From the NCBI GenBank assembly GCA_944324645.1, contig CALUXB010000001.1, forward strand, positions 248,001-312,000: a DNA stretch of 64,000 nucleotides, written 5' to 3'. A program made the position numbers and the translations under genes. Positions 26,183-34,994 of the stretch are shown here, piece by piece. The notes under the pieces were generated by a model. The model ran no database searches. It had not been told where the DNA came from and was given only the letters and a program-made list of their open reading frames with translations. Position 1 is the stretch's first letter, and each line of letters begins with the position of its first letter. Origin of the DNA: an uncultured Elusimicrobiales bacterium (GTDB lineage Bacteria > Elusimicrobiota > Elusimicrobia > Elusimicrobiales > Elusimicrobiaceae).

Positions 26183-26449
26183 TTAACGCGCCGTATAAAC
26201 CGCATAGGCACTGCCGCGCCGGGGCATAGCCGGCAGGGAAGCCGTCCAGTCTTGTGCCGGGTTTTTGCGGCGCTGGCGGGCGGCTTTGCGTTTAAGCATA
26301 CGGTCTGTTTGGAAATCTACAAAGTGCTGTTCTTCGCAGCTTAAATCTACCACCGTGGATTTGGAAAGATAAGAATGCAGTACATTCATACGGCGGCGGT
26401 AAGTATAAACTAAAAAATTTCTTTTAATTTGTTCCCAAGCGTATCTCAT
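26183..26449 (-). CDS. Small basic protein of unknown function
   Basis: I do not recognise this 88-residue protein. It starts MRYAWEQIKRNFLVYTYRRR and is rich in Arg, Lys and Tyr, with no signal peptide or membrane helix. Two signals support it as a real gene: TACACT lies exactly six bases before the ATG (26456-26461), the leaderless pattern seen elsewhere in this window, and a terminator in the same orientation follows its stop. The open frame extends upstream to 26500, but the promoter position favours 26449. It lies alone between etfA and the next minus-strand gene. Confidence 0.55.
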   Translation of the reverse strand: MRYAWEQIKRNFLVYTYRRRMNVLHSYLSKSTVVDLSCEEQHFVDFQTDRMLKRKAARQRRKNPAQDWTASLPAMPRRGSAYAVYTAR

Positions 26450-26580
26450 ACTATTAGTGTATGTTTTACAAGGAAACAGAACGAGAGTCTTTAGACCCAA
26501 TTTGGCTGTTTTTTTGGGCCCGTTTGAAAAGGGCGTGGGCGGCCTAGGGCTTCTGGGTCTTTTGTCCTATATTTTTAAAT

Positions 26581-26604
26581 AAAAACCCGCCCGGAAAGGG
26601 CGGG
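26581..26604 (-). terminator. Terminator of the carboxymuconolactone-decarboxylase-like gene
   Basis: On the minus strand CCCGCCC and GGGCGGG pair around TTTCC, followed by TTTTT. Confidence 0.85.
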
Positions 26605-26630
26605 AAATTGCCCAAGCCAAACACTTCCAT

Positions 26631-27485
26631 TCAATCGGTGTAAATAGAGTGATAATTTGTAGGGTCTGCATCTTTAATGGAGTTGATTACCGTTAAAGCC
26701 GGCGGCATACCAATATAAGGCATAGCTTGCACCATAGCCGCCAGCAGTGTTTCTTTGCTGTTTCCTGCCTTTAAATTGCCTACGATGTGTGTATCTACTT
26801 GTTTTTCCGCACCGGAGGCTGCCAGAATTACTAAGACCAACAATTCTTTTTGCTGAATGGATAATCCGTGGCGGGTATAGAAATCTCCAAAGGCAAAGCC
26901 AGTTAATATGTTAGGTACTTGTTCGGCATAGGGTGCCGGCAGTGAACTAAAGGCAGTTTTTACTTCGTCTGCATACAATGGCGTTTGGATTTCCAGCCCT
27001 TTTGAAAAGCGGGTTTCTTCTGTTACAGTGCCTTGGTTTTTAAGAGGCAGCTTAATGCCCCGCTCTTTGGCTACTTCATTAAATACGCCAATAGCGTTTA
27101 ACGTGCGCGGAAAACCAATAAAGGGGGCGCATAAATAAATGGCTTCCCGCACGGTCAGCGGGGCGTTCCCTACGTTTAAGGCGGCGTTAATATGGGCTTT
27201 TAACTGGGGCAGCGTTTGAATGGATGCCAAAGAAACAACGGTAATCAGTTCGCGGGTTTGGTCGTCTAAATCCCCAATATAGAACACTTCGCCAAAAATA
27301 AATTCTTGCAGAATTTGCATTAGTTCCGGGTCGGTCGGGTCTAACTGGCGCTCTGAAGCAAAGAGGCGTTTGTAGGTTTCGTTTGCTTTTTGGGCGCGGG
27401 TTTTATTTTCTTCTGCGCCAAAGGCCGGCACGGTTTGCAGAGCCAGCAGGCAGAAGGGTAAAATGAATCCTATTGTTTTTTGCAT
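26631..27485 (-). CDS. Exported protein with two carboxymuconolactone decarboxylase (AhpD-like) domains
   Basis: A 284-residue protein with a signal peptide of about 23 residues (IGFILPFCLLALQTVPAFGA). It has two copies of the CMD helical fold. The first is around residues 55-145 (LDDQTRELITVVSLAS, then LKAHINAALNVG), the second around 185-275 (LSIQQKELLVLVILAA, then VDTHIVGNLKAG). Neither copy has the CxxC peroxidase motif of AhpD, so decarboxylase-like or binding activity is more likely. Family members are often annotated as gamma-carboxymuconolactone decarboxylases without proof. A TATAAT lies upstream and AAGGAG precedes the ATG. The substrate is unknown. Confidence 0.75.
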   Translation of the reverse strand: MQKTIGFILPFCLLALQTVPAFGAEENKTRAQKANETYKRLFASERQLDPTDPELMQILQEFIFGEVFYIGDLDDQTRELITVVSLASIQTLPQLKAHINAALNVGNAPLTVREAIYLCAPFIGFPRTLNAIGVFNEVAKERGIKLPLKNQGTVTEETRFSKGLEIQTPLYADEVKTAFSSLPAPYAEQVPNILTGFAFGDFYTRHGLSIQQKELLVLVILAASGAEKQVDTHIVGNLKAGNSKETLLAAMVQAMPYIGMPPALTVINSIKDADPTNYHSIYTD

Positions 27486-27590
27486 AAATAGCTCCTTGAT
27501 TAAGTTGTGCTATGGATATTATACGCGCTGGAGTTAACTCTAGGTCAAGGGGGTATTTTAAGGCGTGTAATTGCTATAATAAATAAAGAT

Positions 27591-29303
27591 ATGTCTATAT
27601 TTTCTAAACTTTTTAAACTTTTCTTGACCGTAGTGCTTATGCCGCTTATCCCTATGGCACTGCTTCTTGCGTTTTATCAAAACCGCCAAAAAGATAATAT
27701 CCTGGAAACGCATTATAATTTGGCAGAAATTGTTTCTTATAATATCAAAAATTATGCAGAAGATTTGACTTGGCGCCTGTCTTTAGCCCAGCGGCTTGTG
27801 ACACAATCCCAACCAGGCTCAGGCCGGACTGCCGCTTTGCGGGAAATTTTGGCGGAAAACCCGGATTTTGCTTTCTTGGCGTTATTAGGGCCCGATGGAA
27901 AAGAGCAGGTGCGTGCGGTGCGCCATCCCCAGGCAGAAGAAGGAGAAAAAATAGATTTGTCTGCCGATGCTTCTTTGCCGGCTATGGCCCGGGATGGGCG
28001 CATTCACTTGAGCGGGGTGGAAACGGCGGCTTCTTGGCCGGTGGCGGAATTTGTGTTTCCGCTTTCAGACGGTACTTTTTTGTATGGCGTGTGGAGTATG
28101 TATAACCTGTTGGATAATTTGCAGCAAATGCGTATCGGCCGGACCGGACAGGTGTATTTGGCTTCTCCCCAGGGGCAAATTCTTTCCTTGCCTTATCAAT
28201 GGCGGCCCGATGTACAGCCGGACAAACTGAAAGTACTGCTGTCTGGAAAAAACCGTTTTATTAAAAACTTTAAAACTCCGTTTGAAAAATATGCCGGTGC
28301 TTTTGCCCCCGCTTCTGCGTTGGATGCGTATGTAGTTGTGCTGCAGCCGCAAGAAGAAGCTTTCCGCAGTTTGTATTTTGCCAATGTGGTTATTATCTTA
28401 TTTCTGCTGGCTATTGCTACGTTGGCCTATTTTGGGGCACTTGCTTTTTCGCGCAGTTTGGGCGAGCCGATTGCTGCTTTGGCAAAAGGAGCGGAAGAGG
28501 TCAGCCACGGCAACTTAGACCATCGGGTGCCTGAAGAGGCTGGTTGGGGGGAACTGCGCCAGTTGATTGCTTCTTTTAACCAAATGACGGCGGATTTGAA
28601 AGATTATCAAGCTTTGCAATTAAAAACCCAAATCAGTGAGATGAAAGAGCAAATTTTCCGCTCTGTAGCTCACGATTTGAGGGCGCCGCTTTTGGGGTTG
28701 CAGGGGTATATTTATCTATTGTCCAGCGGCAAGATTACAGAAGAGCAAAGGGTGGAATATCTGCAGAGGATGGAAGAGGCAACCAAAAATTTGACTTCTT
28801 TGTTGGAAGATGTACTGTCCGTTTCGCGCATAGAAGCAGGAATGGCACTGCCTCAACGTCAGCAAGTGCTATTGGAACCTTTGTTGCAAAACGTGGTGCA
28901 TACTTCGGAACCGGTAGCCCAGCAAAAGGGGCTGCACCTGGAGCTGCAGGTCCCTGCGCAGTTGTCTGCTTGGGCAGACCCCAAACTGTTGCAGCGTATA
29001 GTTACTAATTTGCTTTCTAATGCCGTCAAATTCACCCAAGAAGGCTTTGTAGAAATTTCAGCAGAAGAAAATGCCAGCCACACCATTATCCGCGTGCGCG
29101 ACAGTGGCGTCGGAATGACCGAAAAGCAATGTGCTGAGATTTTTGAAAAATACCGCCAAGTGGATGAAAACGCTTCCGGATATGGGCTGGGGCTGTTTAT
29201 CAGCCGCCAGTTGGCGCGTGCCCACGGAGGGGATTTGACGGTGTCTTCCGTGCCGGGGCAAGGCAGCACGTTTATTTTGACGTTGCCTAAGGAGGAAAAA
29301 TGA
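27591..29303 (+). CDS. Membrane sensor histidine kinase (HAMP, HisKA, HATPase)
   Basis: A 570-residue two-component sensor. It has a first membrane helix at about 10-32, an extracytoplasmic sensor of about 220 residues, a second helix near 262-285, a HAMP domain (EEVSHGNLDHRVPEEAG), the HisKA H-box SVAHDLRAPLLGL with the phospho-acceptor His near residue 360, and the ATPase boxes NLLSNAVKF, DSGVGM and GYGLGLFISRQLARAHGG. No response regulator gene is adjacent. ATG 27591 lies ten bases after TATAAT (27575-27580); the longer frame from 27507 has no supporting signals. It is translationally coupled to the following membrane protein. Confidence 0.9.
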   Translation: MSIFSKLFKLFLTVVLMPLIPMALLLAFYQNRQKDNILETHYNLAEIVSYNIKNYAEDLTWRLSLAQRLVTQSQPGSGRTAALREILAENPDFAFLALLGPDGKEQVRAVRHPQAEEGEKIDLSADASLPAMARDGRIHLSGVETAASWPVAEFVFPLSDGTFLYGVWSMYNLLDNLQQMRIGRTGQVYLASPQGQILSLPYQWRPDVQPDKLKVLLSGKNRFIKNFKTPFEKYAGAFAPASALDAYVVVLQPQEEAFRSLYFANVVIILFLLAIATLAYFGALAFSRSLGEPIAALAKGAEEVSHGNLDHRVPEEAGWGELRQLIASFNQMTADLKDYQALQLKTQISEMKEQIFRSVAHDLRAPLLGLQGYIYLLSSGKITEEQRVEYLQRMEEATKNLTSLLEDVLSVSRIEAGMALPQRQQVLLEPLLQNVVHTSEPVAQQKGLHLELQVPAQLSAWADPKLLQRIVTNLLSNAVKFTQEGFVEISAEENASHTIIRVRDSGVGMTEKQCAEIFEKYRQVDENASGYGLGLFISRQLARAHGGDLTVSSVPGQGSTFILTLPKEEK

Positions 29304-30013
29304 GCGTTTTTTGGCGTTTAGTATTGGCTTATTATATTGTGGCTGCTTTATGTTATAACCGCACGTTTTTTGCTTGGCGCGCCCGGAAGCCTTTGCTGGC
29401 GGCAGGGGTGCAATTTGCGGCTTATTTTGGGTTAGGCGCAATCTTAACCTGGAATTATTTGTATATACCGTGGCCTTTGTTGGGGTTGTGGCCGTTGCCG
29501 GCGGTGGCGTGCTTGGCAGTATTTGCCCTTTTTGAAACTGCTAACAACAATATGTTGGTCTATCGGAGCGGGCAGGAGCGTCATCACGCGTTGACTTTTG
29601 TGGTGCACGATGTGCTGGCTCTATTGTTTATCTTGTTATGCGCGCCGACCCGTGTGCTGTATGAAACGGGTAACTTAGTGGCCGATCCGTGGATTATTTT
29701 CTTTGTGGGGGCATTGGTAGTAACCAAAATGTTCAATGTGTTTATTTATATGGTAGAGCAAGATCTGTATGGAAGAGGTTATCCAACCATAGATGAGAGC
29801 TTTGTTACGATGCTGATGCGTTTAATTTTTTATTTGATTGTGCTGCTGCCGGGCTGGAGATGGGTCATTTGGTTTTTAGTTTGGCTGTGGGCGTGTCAGA
29901 TGGCGCGGCGCAACCGGTTGATGGATTTTTCCCGCTTTGCACTGTATTTTAGTGCGTTTGGGGCTACGGCTGTAGGATTTTTGACGAAGTGGAGTTTCTT
30001 TTTACAAGTATGA
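29300..30013 (+). CDS. Polytopic membrane protein of unknown function
   Basis: A 237-residue protein with about six to seven hydrophobic helices. Charged loops include YRSGQERHHA and the segment EQDLYGRGYPTIDES near residue 155. I do not recognise a family with confidence. Its start overlaps the kinase stop by four bases (ATGA) and its stop overlaps the start of the exonuclease gene by four bases, so kinase, membrane protein and exonuclease are co-translated. It could be a signalling partner of the kinase, but nothing in the sequence shows this. Confidence 0.7.
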   Translation: MSVFWRLVLAYYIVAALCYNRTFFAWRARKPLLAAGVQFAAYFGLGAILTWNYLYIPWPLLGLWPLPAVACLAVFALFETANNNMLVYRSGQERHHALTFVVHDVLALLFILLCAPTRVLYETGNLVADPWIIFFVGALVVTKMFNVFIYMVEQDLYGRGYPTIDESFVTMLMRLIFYLIVLLPGWRWVIWFLVWLWACQMARRNRLMDFSRFALYFSAFGATAVGFLTKWSFFLQV

Positions 30014-30618
30014 CATTACTTTCTGAAGTAAAATTTGCCTGTTTGGATACGGAAACCACCGGTTTAAGTGCTAAAGGGGGAGGCAAAATTTGCGAAATAG
30101 CCGTATCCGTCAGCCAAAACGGGCAGAGATTGGAAGAATTTTCTACCTTGCTTAATCCGGGGATGCCTATGCATCCCGATGTGATAGCTATACACGGAAT
30201 TACTAATGAGATGGTAAAAAATGCCCCGGTGTTTGCAGATATTCTGCCGCGTCTGTTGACTTTGTTGGACGGGTGCGTATTGGTAGCACATAATGCGGAG
30301 TTTGATTTGTCTTTTCTGCGCACGGAAACCCAATCGTGCGGTCTGAACTGGCCAGATTATCCGGTGCTAGACACACTTAAGCTGGCCCGTAAAAACGGCT
30401 GTTTCCCGCGCAATAATTTAACCGCAATCGCTACCACATTAGGTATTAATGCAGCGGGGGCTCACCGCGCTATGGCGGATGTGTATATGATGGAAAAAGT
30501 GCTGTATAGCTTTTTGCACCAGTTTGTCCGCTACGGCGTTGATACATTGGAAGAATTGCAACAATACCAGAACAAACGACATCAATCGCTTGTGTTGGGG
30601 TTGTCGCTGCTGTCGTGA
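30010..30618 (+). CDS. DnaQ-type 3'-5' exonuclease
   Basis: A 202-residue DEDDh exonuclease. The Exo I motif is LDTETTGL near residue 12, Exo II is HNAEFDLSFL near residue 94, and the Exo III region is AHRAMADVYMM near residue 155. It may act as the proofreading epsilon subunit or as a stand-alone nuclease; the segment VLDTLKLARK is typical of PolC/DnaQ-like members. The start MTLLSEVKFA at 30010 overlaps the previous gene by four bases. A longer frame from 29989 is less likely. Confidence 0.85.
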   Translation: MTLLSEVKFACLDTETTGLSAKGGGKICEIAVSVSQNGQRLEEFSTLLNPGMPMHPDVIAIHGITNEMVKNAPVFADILPRLLTLLDGCVLVAHNAEFDLSFLRTETQSCGLNWPDYPVLDTLKLARKNGCFPRNNLTAIATTLGINAAGAHRAMADVYMMEKVLYSFLHQFVRYGVDTLEELQQYQNKRHQSLVLGLSLLS

Positions 30619-30689
30619 CGGGCGGGTATATACTTTCATATAATATAGGTAACAGAGGCCGCAGGCCGCGGCCCATAAGGAGAAAATTT

Positions 30690-32237
30690 ATGAAAAAAGT
30701 AGTTTTAATTATTCGTGACGGCTGGGGCGATGCCAAGCCCGGCAAGTATAATGCCGTCAGTAATGCCAAAACACCCAATATGGATAAATATTTGGCCCAG
30801 TGGCCGCATACGCAGATAGAAGCATCCGGCGAACAGGTGGGGCTGCCGGCGGGGTATATGGGCTCTTCTGAAGTGGGGCACCTAAATATGGGTGCGGGCC
30901 GCATTGTGGTGCAGGAGCTGAAACGCTTAAAAGACACTATTGAAGACGGCTCTTTGTTTAAATCCGCCCCGTTTGCAGCCGCTGTTGATAATTGCTTGAC
31001 CAATCACAAAGCCTTGCACGTGATGGGGTTGGTGCAGGACGAAGGGGTGCACGCCCATCAGGACCATTTGTTTGCTATTTTGAAATACGCCGCCGAGAAA
31101 GGGATTAAGCAGGTATATATCCATTTCTTTTCTGACGGGCGCGATACGCCGCCGAAATCTTCCATCGGTTTTATCCGCCAGTTGGAAGATGTGATTAAAG
31201 AATGCGGCGTAGGGCAAATTGCCACTATCCAGGGCCGCTACTACGCTATGGACCGCAGCGAGAACTGGGAACTGACCGACAAAGCCTACAACCTTATCGT
31301 CCACGCCCAGGGCGCTCACGCCAAAACCGCCGAAGAAGCGGTGCAAACCGATTATGACACCTTAAAAACGCCGGACGGCGGCCCGATGGTGGACGAATAT
31401 ATTCCGCCTACGGTACTAGGGGATTATAAAGGAATGAATGAAGGCGACAGCGTGATTTTCTTCAACTTCCGCCAAGACCGCGCCATTCAGCTGACCAAAG
31501 CCTTTATTGACCCGGCCTACCCGGGCAAAATCACCCGCGTGCCTTGCGTGTATTGCGGTTTGACCAAGTATTATGATTCTTTCCCCTACAATGCCTTGCC
31601 GTCTATGACTGACGGCGGCGGTATGAACAACTTGTTGGGGCAGGTCATTTCTGCTGCGGGGCTTAAGCAGCTGCGCCTGGCGGAAACGCAAAAATTTAAA
31701 CACGTTACTTCTTTCTTTAACGGCAAACAGATTCAGCCGTATGAAGGGGAAGACCGCATTGAAATTAAAGGCCGCTTTGATCCAGCCACCTTTGCCGAAC
31801 ACCCGGAAATGGAAGCTTACCGCGTGGCGGACGAAGCCGTCAAACAAGTGGAAGGCGGCAAGTATGATTTCATCGTCATCAACTTTGCCAACGGCGATAT
31901 GGTGGGCCACACCGGTAATTTTAACTCTGTGGTTAAAGCCATTGAAGTGGTGGACGAATGCGTAGGCAAAGTAACCGAAGCGGCTTTAGCCAAAGGCTAT
32001 GCCGTGATGATTACGGCCGACCACGGCAATGCCGAAGAAATGTGGGACGAAAAAATCAATATGCCTAAAACCGCCCATACGACCAACTTGGTGGATTTTG
32101 TCTATGTCAACCCAGACGACGCCCACGCCAAAATGGCCGCCACGGGCAATTTGGGCGATATTGCCGTGACCGTCTTGCAAGTGATGGGCCTTGCAAAACC
32201 GGCTGATATGACGGCTAAAAGCCTGATTGAAAAATAA
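30690..32237 (+). CDS. gpmI: 2,3-bisphosphoglycerate-independent phosphoglycerate mutase
   Basis: Glycolytic enzyme interconverting 3- and 2-phosphoglycerate. The 515-residue protein belongs to the alkaline phosphatase superfamily. It has the N-terminal metal site IIRDGWGDAKPG, the nucleophile region YMGSSEVGHLNMGAGR, FSDGRDTPPKS, NFRQDRA, and the late metal ligands ANGDMVGHTGN and ITADHGNAEEM. ATG 30690 has AAGGAG upstream, and TATAAT is at 30639-30644. The small palindrome GGCCGCAGGCCGCGGCC (30658-30674) lies in the leader. The last 227 bases of its body (32004-32230) are repeated at 36917-37143. Confidence 0.96.
   Translation: MKKVVLIIRDGWGDAKPGKYNAVSNAKTPNMDKYLAQWPHTQIEASGEQVGLPAGYMGSSEVGHLNMGAGRIVVQELKRLKDTIEDGSLFKSAPFAAAVDNCLTNHKALHVMGLVQDEGVHAHQDHLFAILKYAAEKGIKQVYIHFFSDGRDTPPKSSIGFIRQLEDVIKECGVGQIATIQGRYYAMDRSENWELTDKAYNLIVHAQGAHAKTAEEAVQTDYDTLKTPDGGPMVDEYIPPTVLGDYKGMNEGDSVIFFNFRQDRAIQLTKAFIDPAYPGKITRVPCVYCGLTKYYDSFPYNALPSMTDGGGMNNLLGQVISAAGLKQLRLAETQKFKHVTSFFNGKQIQPYEGEDRIEIKGRFDPATFAEHPEMEAYRVADEAVKQVEGGKYDFIVINFANGDMVGHTGNFNSVVKAIEVVDECVGKVTEAALAKGYAVMITADHGNAEEMWDEKINMPKTAHTTNLVDFVYVNPDDAHAKMAATGNLGDIAVTVLQVMGLAKPADMTAKSLIEK
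32004..32230 (+). repeat. Direct repeat, copy 1 (3' part of gpmI)
   Basis: By eye this 227-base stretch is identical to 36917-37143. The last two codons differ (GAA AAA TAA here, GAG AAA TAG in copy 2). Confidence 0.95.
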
Positions 32238-32291
32238 AAGGGCTTTTCAATGCCCCGTTTCTGAAGAACAAAGTACAGCCAATTAAACACA

Positions 32292-32357
32292 TAAAATCCG
32301 TTTAGAGAATAGGATAAGCGTTGCTTAACAAACAGCTATTCTTCTAAACGGATTTTT
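32292..32357 (+). terminator. Long inverted repeat with terminator tail after gpmI
   Basis: AAAATCCGTTTAGAGAATAG pairs with CTATTCTTCTAAACGGATTTT (one extra base in the right arm), followed by six T. The loop carries a second small stem TAAGC/GCTTA. It probably ends the gpmI transcript, and it marks the left edge of the inserted segment. Confidence 0.7.
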
Positions 32358-32616
32358 TAATTTACAAGAAGTTGACAAGCAAACAGAAAATTGGCAAGAT
32401 AGGGATATAAAAATTATAGAGAGATATTATAGAAAGCAGTTGACAGTTTTGTAATATAAGTCAACTCTTTTATCTGATGTGCTAAAATCAATAGAATGGT
32501 ACATTTGGGAATGGAAGTTTTTTGGTAGAGAGGGATAGTTTTGTTGAAATATTCAACAGCTTCTTATAAAGGAGCAAGAGAACATATCAAAATAAAAGTA
32601 GTGTCTAGGAGATAAA
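32358..32616. other. AT-rich intergenic region before a pilin
   Basis: Contains an inverted repeat AGTTGAC (32439-32445) / GTCAACT (32460-32466) and TAAAAT near 32483. These could be a promoter and an operator for the following pilin. No coding frame with good signals was seen. Confidence 0.45.
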
Positions 32617-33141
32617 ATGATACAAATCAAAGGAAGGAAAAAAGGTTTCACGCTTATTGAATTACTGGTAGTGGTTTTGATAATCGGTGTCTTGGTGGCG
32701 GTGGCGTTGCCCCAGTATGAACGCTCCGTCTTCCGCGCTCGTACAGCAGAAGTTTGGTCTGTGTTAGGCTCTATAATGCCTCTCTGTAAAGCAGCGGATA
32801 TGGTATATCAGAGAGAAAACTACTGGAGTCCTCTTCCAGCAGATGTTGCCGGGGTTACTTTCCCGGAATCTGAGCATTTTACTTTTGGGGGATTCTCTCG
32901 GAATGTTCCCTATATCTCTGAAACTGATTTGCGCAATTGCACTTTGGGCGCTCAGGGAGAGTATAAAGGACAGACTTTTTATTTGACATTATCCCCTGAA
33001 GGAATCAGGGGATGCGCTGTGGGCTATCGTGAAGATGGGGAAGAAATCTGTAAGAAAATGCTGGGTTTTTCTGGGCGTGCTATGGAAAGCCTCGGCCTTA
33101 GCTACTGTGTGAGTGGGGGAGATTGCTGGAGTGATGAGTAA
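32617..33141 (+). CDS. Type IV pilin family protein
   Basis: A 174-residue prepilin: leader MIQIKGRKKG, cleavage site G^FTLIELLVVV, helix end VALPQYERSVFRAR. The globular domain ends in a cysteine-rich tail with CAVGYREDGEEIC and YCVSGGDCW. AGGAG lies eight bases before ATG 32617. It is the first gene of the segment between the two gpmI repeats, next to glycosyltransferase-type genes, so the pilin might be a substrate for glycosylation (inference only). Confidence 0.88.
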   Translation: MIQIKGRKKGFTLIELLVVVLIIGVLVAVALPQYERSVFRARTAEVWSVLGSIMPLCKAADMVYQRENYWSPLPADVAGVTFPESEHFTFGGFSRNVPYISETDLRNCTLGAQGEYKGQTFYLTLSPEGIRGCAVGYREDGEEICKKMLGFSGRAMESLGLSYCVSGGDCWSDE

Positions 33142-33179
33142 GATTGTGCCTCCCGTTATGGTGCAGAAAGCGTTTTTTT

Positions 33180-33212
33180 ACGATGCGAGGCTTGCAGAAA
33201 GCCTCGCATCGT
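33180..33212. repeat. Perfect inverted repeat without clear T tail
   Basis: ACGATGCGAGGC and GCCTCGCATCGT form a 12-base-pair stem around TTGCAGAAA. A run of T precedes rather than follows it on the plus strand, so it is not a standard terminator in either direction. Confidence 0.6.
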
Positions 33213-33323
33213 TGTGAAAATATCTAGCAAAGAAATAGTTTGCAACTGAAAGCAGTTCAAGTTCACAATTTAAATCTATACAAAAATTTCATTAAACAAA
33301 AAGGACCGTAGGATACACTAAAA

Positions 33324-34994
33324 ATGATATTCCGGCGTTCTAGGTGTGTAAAAAGCAAATATTCTTTCTTTTGGAGAGGGGTTTTTCTCTTTCTGTGTTG
33401 TTTGTTGCTGGGAGGAGTGGCTAGTATTATTTCCGGGCAGGACTCCAGTTTTGATTTGCTGAACTACCACCTATATATCCCTTATTCCTTGCTAAATGAC
33501 CGCTGGCATATAGATTTAATTCCAGCGGGTATGCACACTTTTTTCAACCCGCTATTAGATGTCCCCTATTATCTTCTTTTTTCTCATCTGATGTACTGGC
33601 CCCGGCTGACTGCTTTTATACAGGGAATGTGGTATGGCGTTTTTGTATTTTTTGCTTGGAAAGTTTGTGTTATATTATTTCCAGGCTTTCGTTGCCCTCA
33701 GGCCAAATTGTTGCGTCTTTCTGCTTTTTTAATGGGGGTGTTGGGATATGCTGCGCTATGTCAAATTGGCCGGGCTATGAATGAAGTTTCTTTGGCGGCA
33801 TTGAATATGGGGGCGCTGTATTTGCTTATTTGCAGGAAACCTTCTTCTACAGTTGCTCCCCGTTTTTGGGGTGCGGCGGCTTTTGTAACGTGCGCAGCCG
33901 CCGGATTAAAATACACCGCTGCGCCGGCTGCAGTAGGGCTGGGGCTGGCGGGTTTGTGGTTGTGGTGGAAAAATAGACGCTCTTGGGGAGAAATGGCGTT
34001 CTGCGTAGGCTGTGGCGTGGTTGGATTTCTAGTAGTTAATGGGTTTTTTATGTGGAGGCTGTGGGATCAGCTGGGAAACCCATTTTTTCCATACTTTAAT
34101 GCTATTTTTCATTCACCTTATTTTGCAGCGGAAAATTTGGCCAATGGAATAGGAGAGCCTCATAATTGGGCAGAGTGGATATTCTTTCCGTTTATTCGTA
34201 TGTTTAGTACTTCTATAGAACATAGATTAGATCCCCGCCTGGCGGCCGGTTGGTTGGCTGTGGTTTTATTATGCCTGCATTGGCTGTTGTGCGGTCGGAG
34301 CCGAGGTGTATCTTACGCTCGCTTACTTAATGGATATACCCCAGTGATTATATTGTTTTTTGTGGGGATGTATGTTCCTTGGATGTCATTATTTGGAGTG
34401 ATGCGTTATTCTATATGTCTGGAATTTGCATCATCTGTCTTGGTGGTGGCTGCATTGCGGCGTTATTTGGGCAGCATAACCGGTGCGGCAGTGGCTGTTT
34501 TGCTGGCGTTATGTTTATTTTTCATTCCCAAAGAAGAGTGGCACCGGGAGCATTTTAGAGAAAAAAACCTGGTTCTCTCTCCAGTTCCTAAAATAGAAGA
34601 TAATTCGTTGGTACTCCTGGCGGGGGGAGTTTCCTTTTTTGTTCCCTTTTTAAATCCAAATGCTCAATATGTGGGTGGCATTTGGTTCCATCCGGAAGAT
34701 TATGCTGATTCGTATATTTATAAATTAGGTTATTATAACCGCCTGCAGCCCAGTGACTACCAATATTATTTTGATGACCTAATTCGCCAGCGTATAGCTG
34801 AAGCTAAAGGAAAAATATATATACTGGGGCCTTCGGGGCCATTGGTGTGGGACAATGCCACCTGGAAGCGTTATGGAATATATATACAAGACCCTCTCAA
34901 ACAATGCCAGATGATATCTTCTAATTTTGATGTCCAGTACGGAGGTTTTGTGCTATGTCAGGCCGACAAAAAGAACGAAATACCCCTCAACTGA
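33324..34994 (+). CDS. Polytopic membrane protein, probable GT-C type glycosyltransferase
   Basis: A 556-residue protein with about ten membrane helices. The first external loop has SSFDLLNYHLYIPYSLL followed by a second segment with HTFFNPLLDVPYYL; an acidic residue in this loop is typical of lipid-phosphate-sugar-dependent GT-C enzymes, though I cannot name a specific family. A hydrophilic C-terminal part of about 130 residues follows. Its 3' end overlaps the next gene, a polyprenyl-phosphate glycosyltransferase, by 40 bases. The pair fits a system where the second makes a lipid-linked sugar and this one uses it. The start at 33324 has no clear ribosome binding site; TACACT lies just upstream. 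Confidence 0.55.
   Translation: MIFRRSRCVKSKYSFFWRGVFLFLCCLLLGGVASIISGQDSSFDLLNYHLYIPYSLLNDRWHIDLIPAGMHTFFNPLLDVPYYLLFSHLMYWPRLTAFIQGMWYGVFVFFAWKVCVILFPGFRCPQAKLLRLSAFLMGVLGYAALCQIGRAMNEVSLAALNMGALYLLICRKPSSTVAPRFWGAAAFVTCAAAGLKYTAAPAAVGLGLAGLWLWWKNRRSWGEMAFCVGCGVVGFLVVNGFFMWRLWDQLGNPFFPYFNAIFHSPYFAAENLANGIGEPHNWAEWIFFPFIRMFSTSIEHRLDPRLAAGWLAVVLLCLHWLLCGRSRGVSYARLLNGYTPVIILFFVGMYVPWMSLFGVMRYSICLEFASSVLVVAALRRYLGSITGAAVAVLLALCLFFIPKEEWHREHFREKNLVLSPVPKIEDNSLVLLAGGVSFFVPFLNPNAQYVGGIWFHPEDYADSYIYKLGYYNRLQPSDYQYYFDDLIRQRIAEAKGKIYILGPSGPLVWDNATWKRYGIYIQDPLKQCQMISSNFDVQYGGFVLCQADKKNEIPLN

Noticed and set aside
32292-32357. Integron attC site
   Set aside because: The ends are not in the GTTRRRY/RYYYAAC orientation, and no integrase gene is seen.
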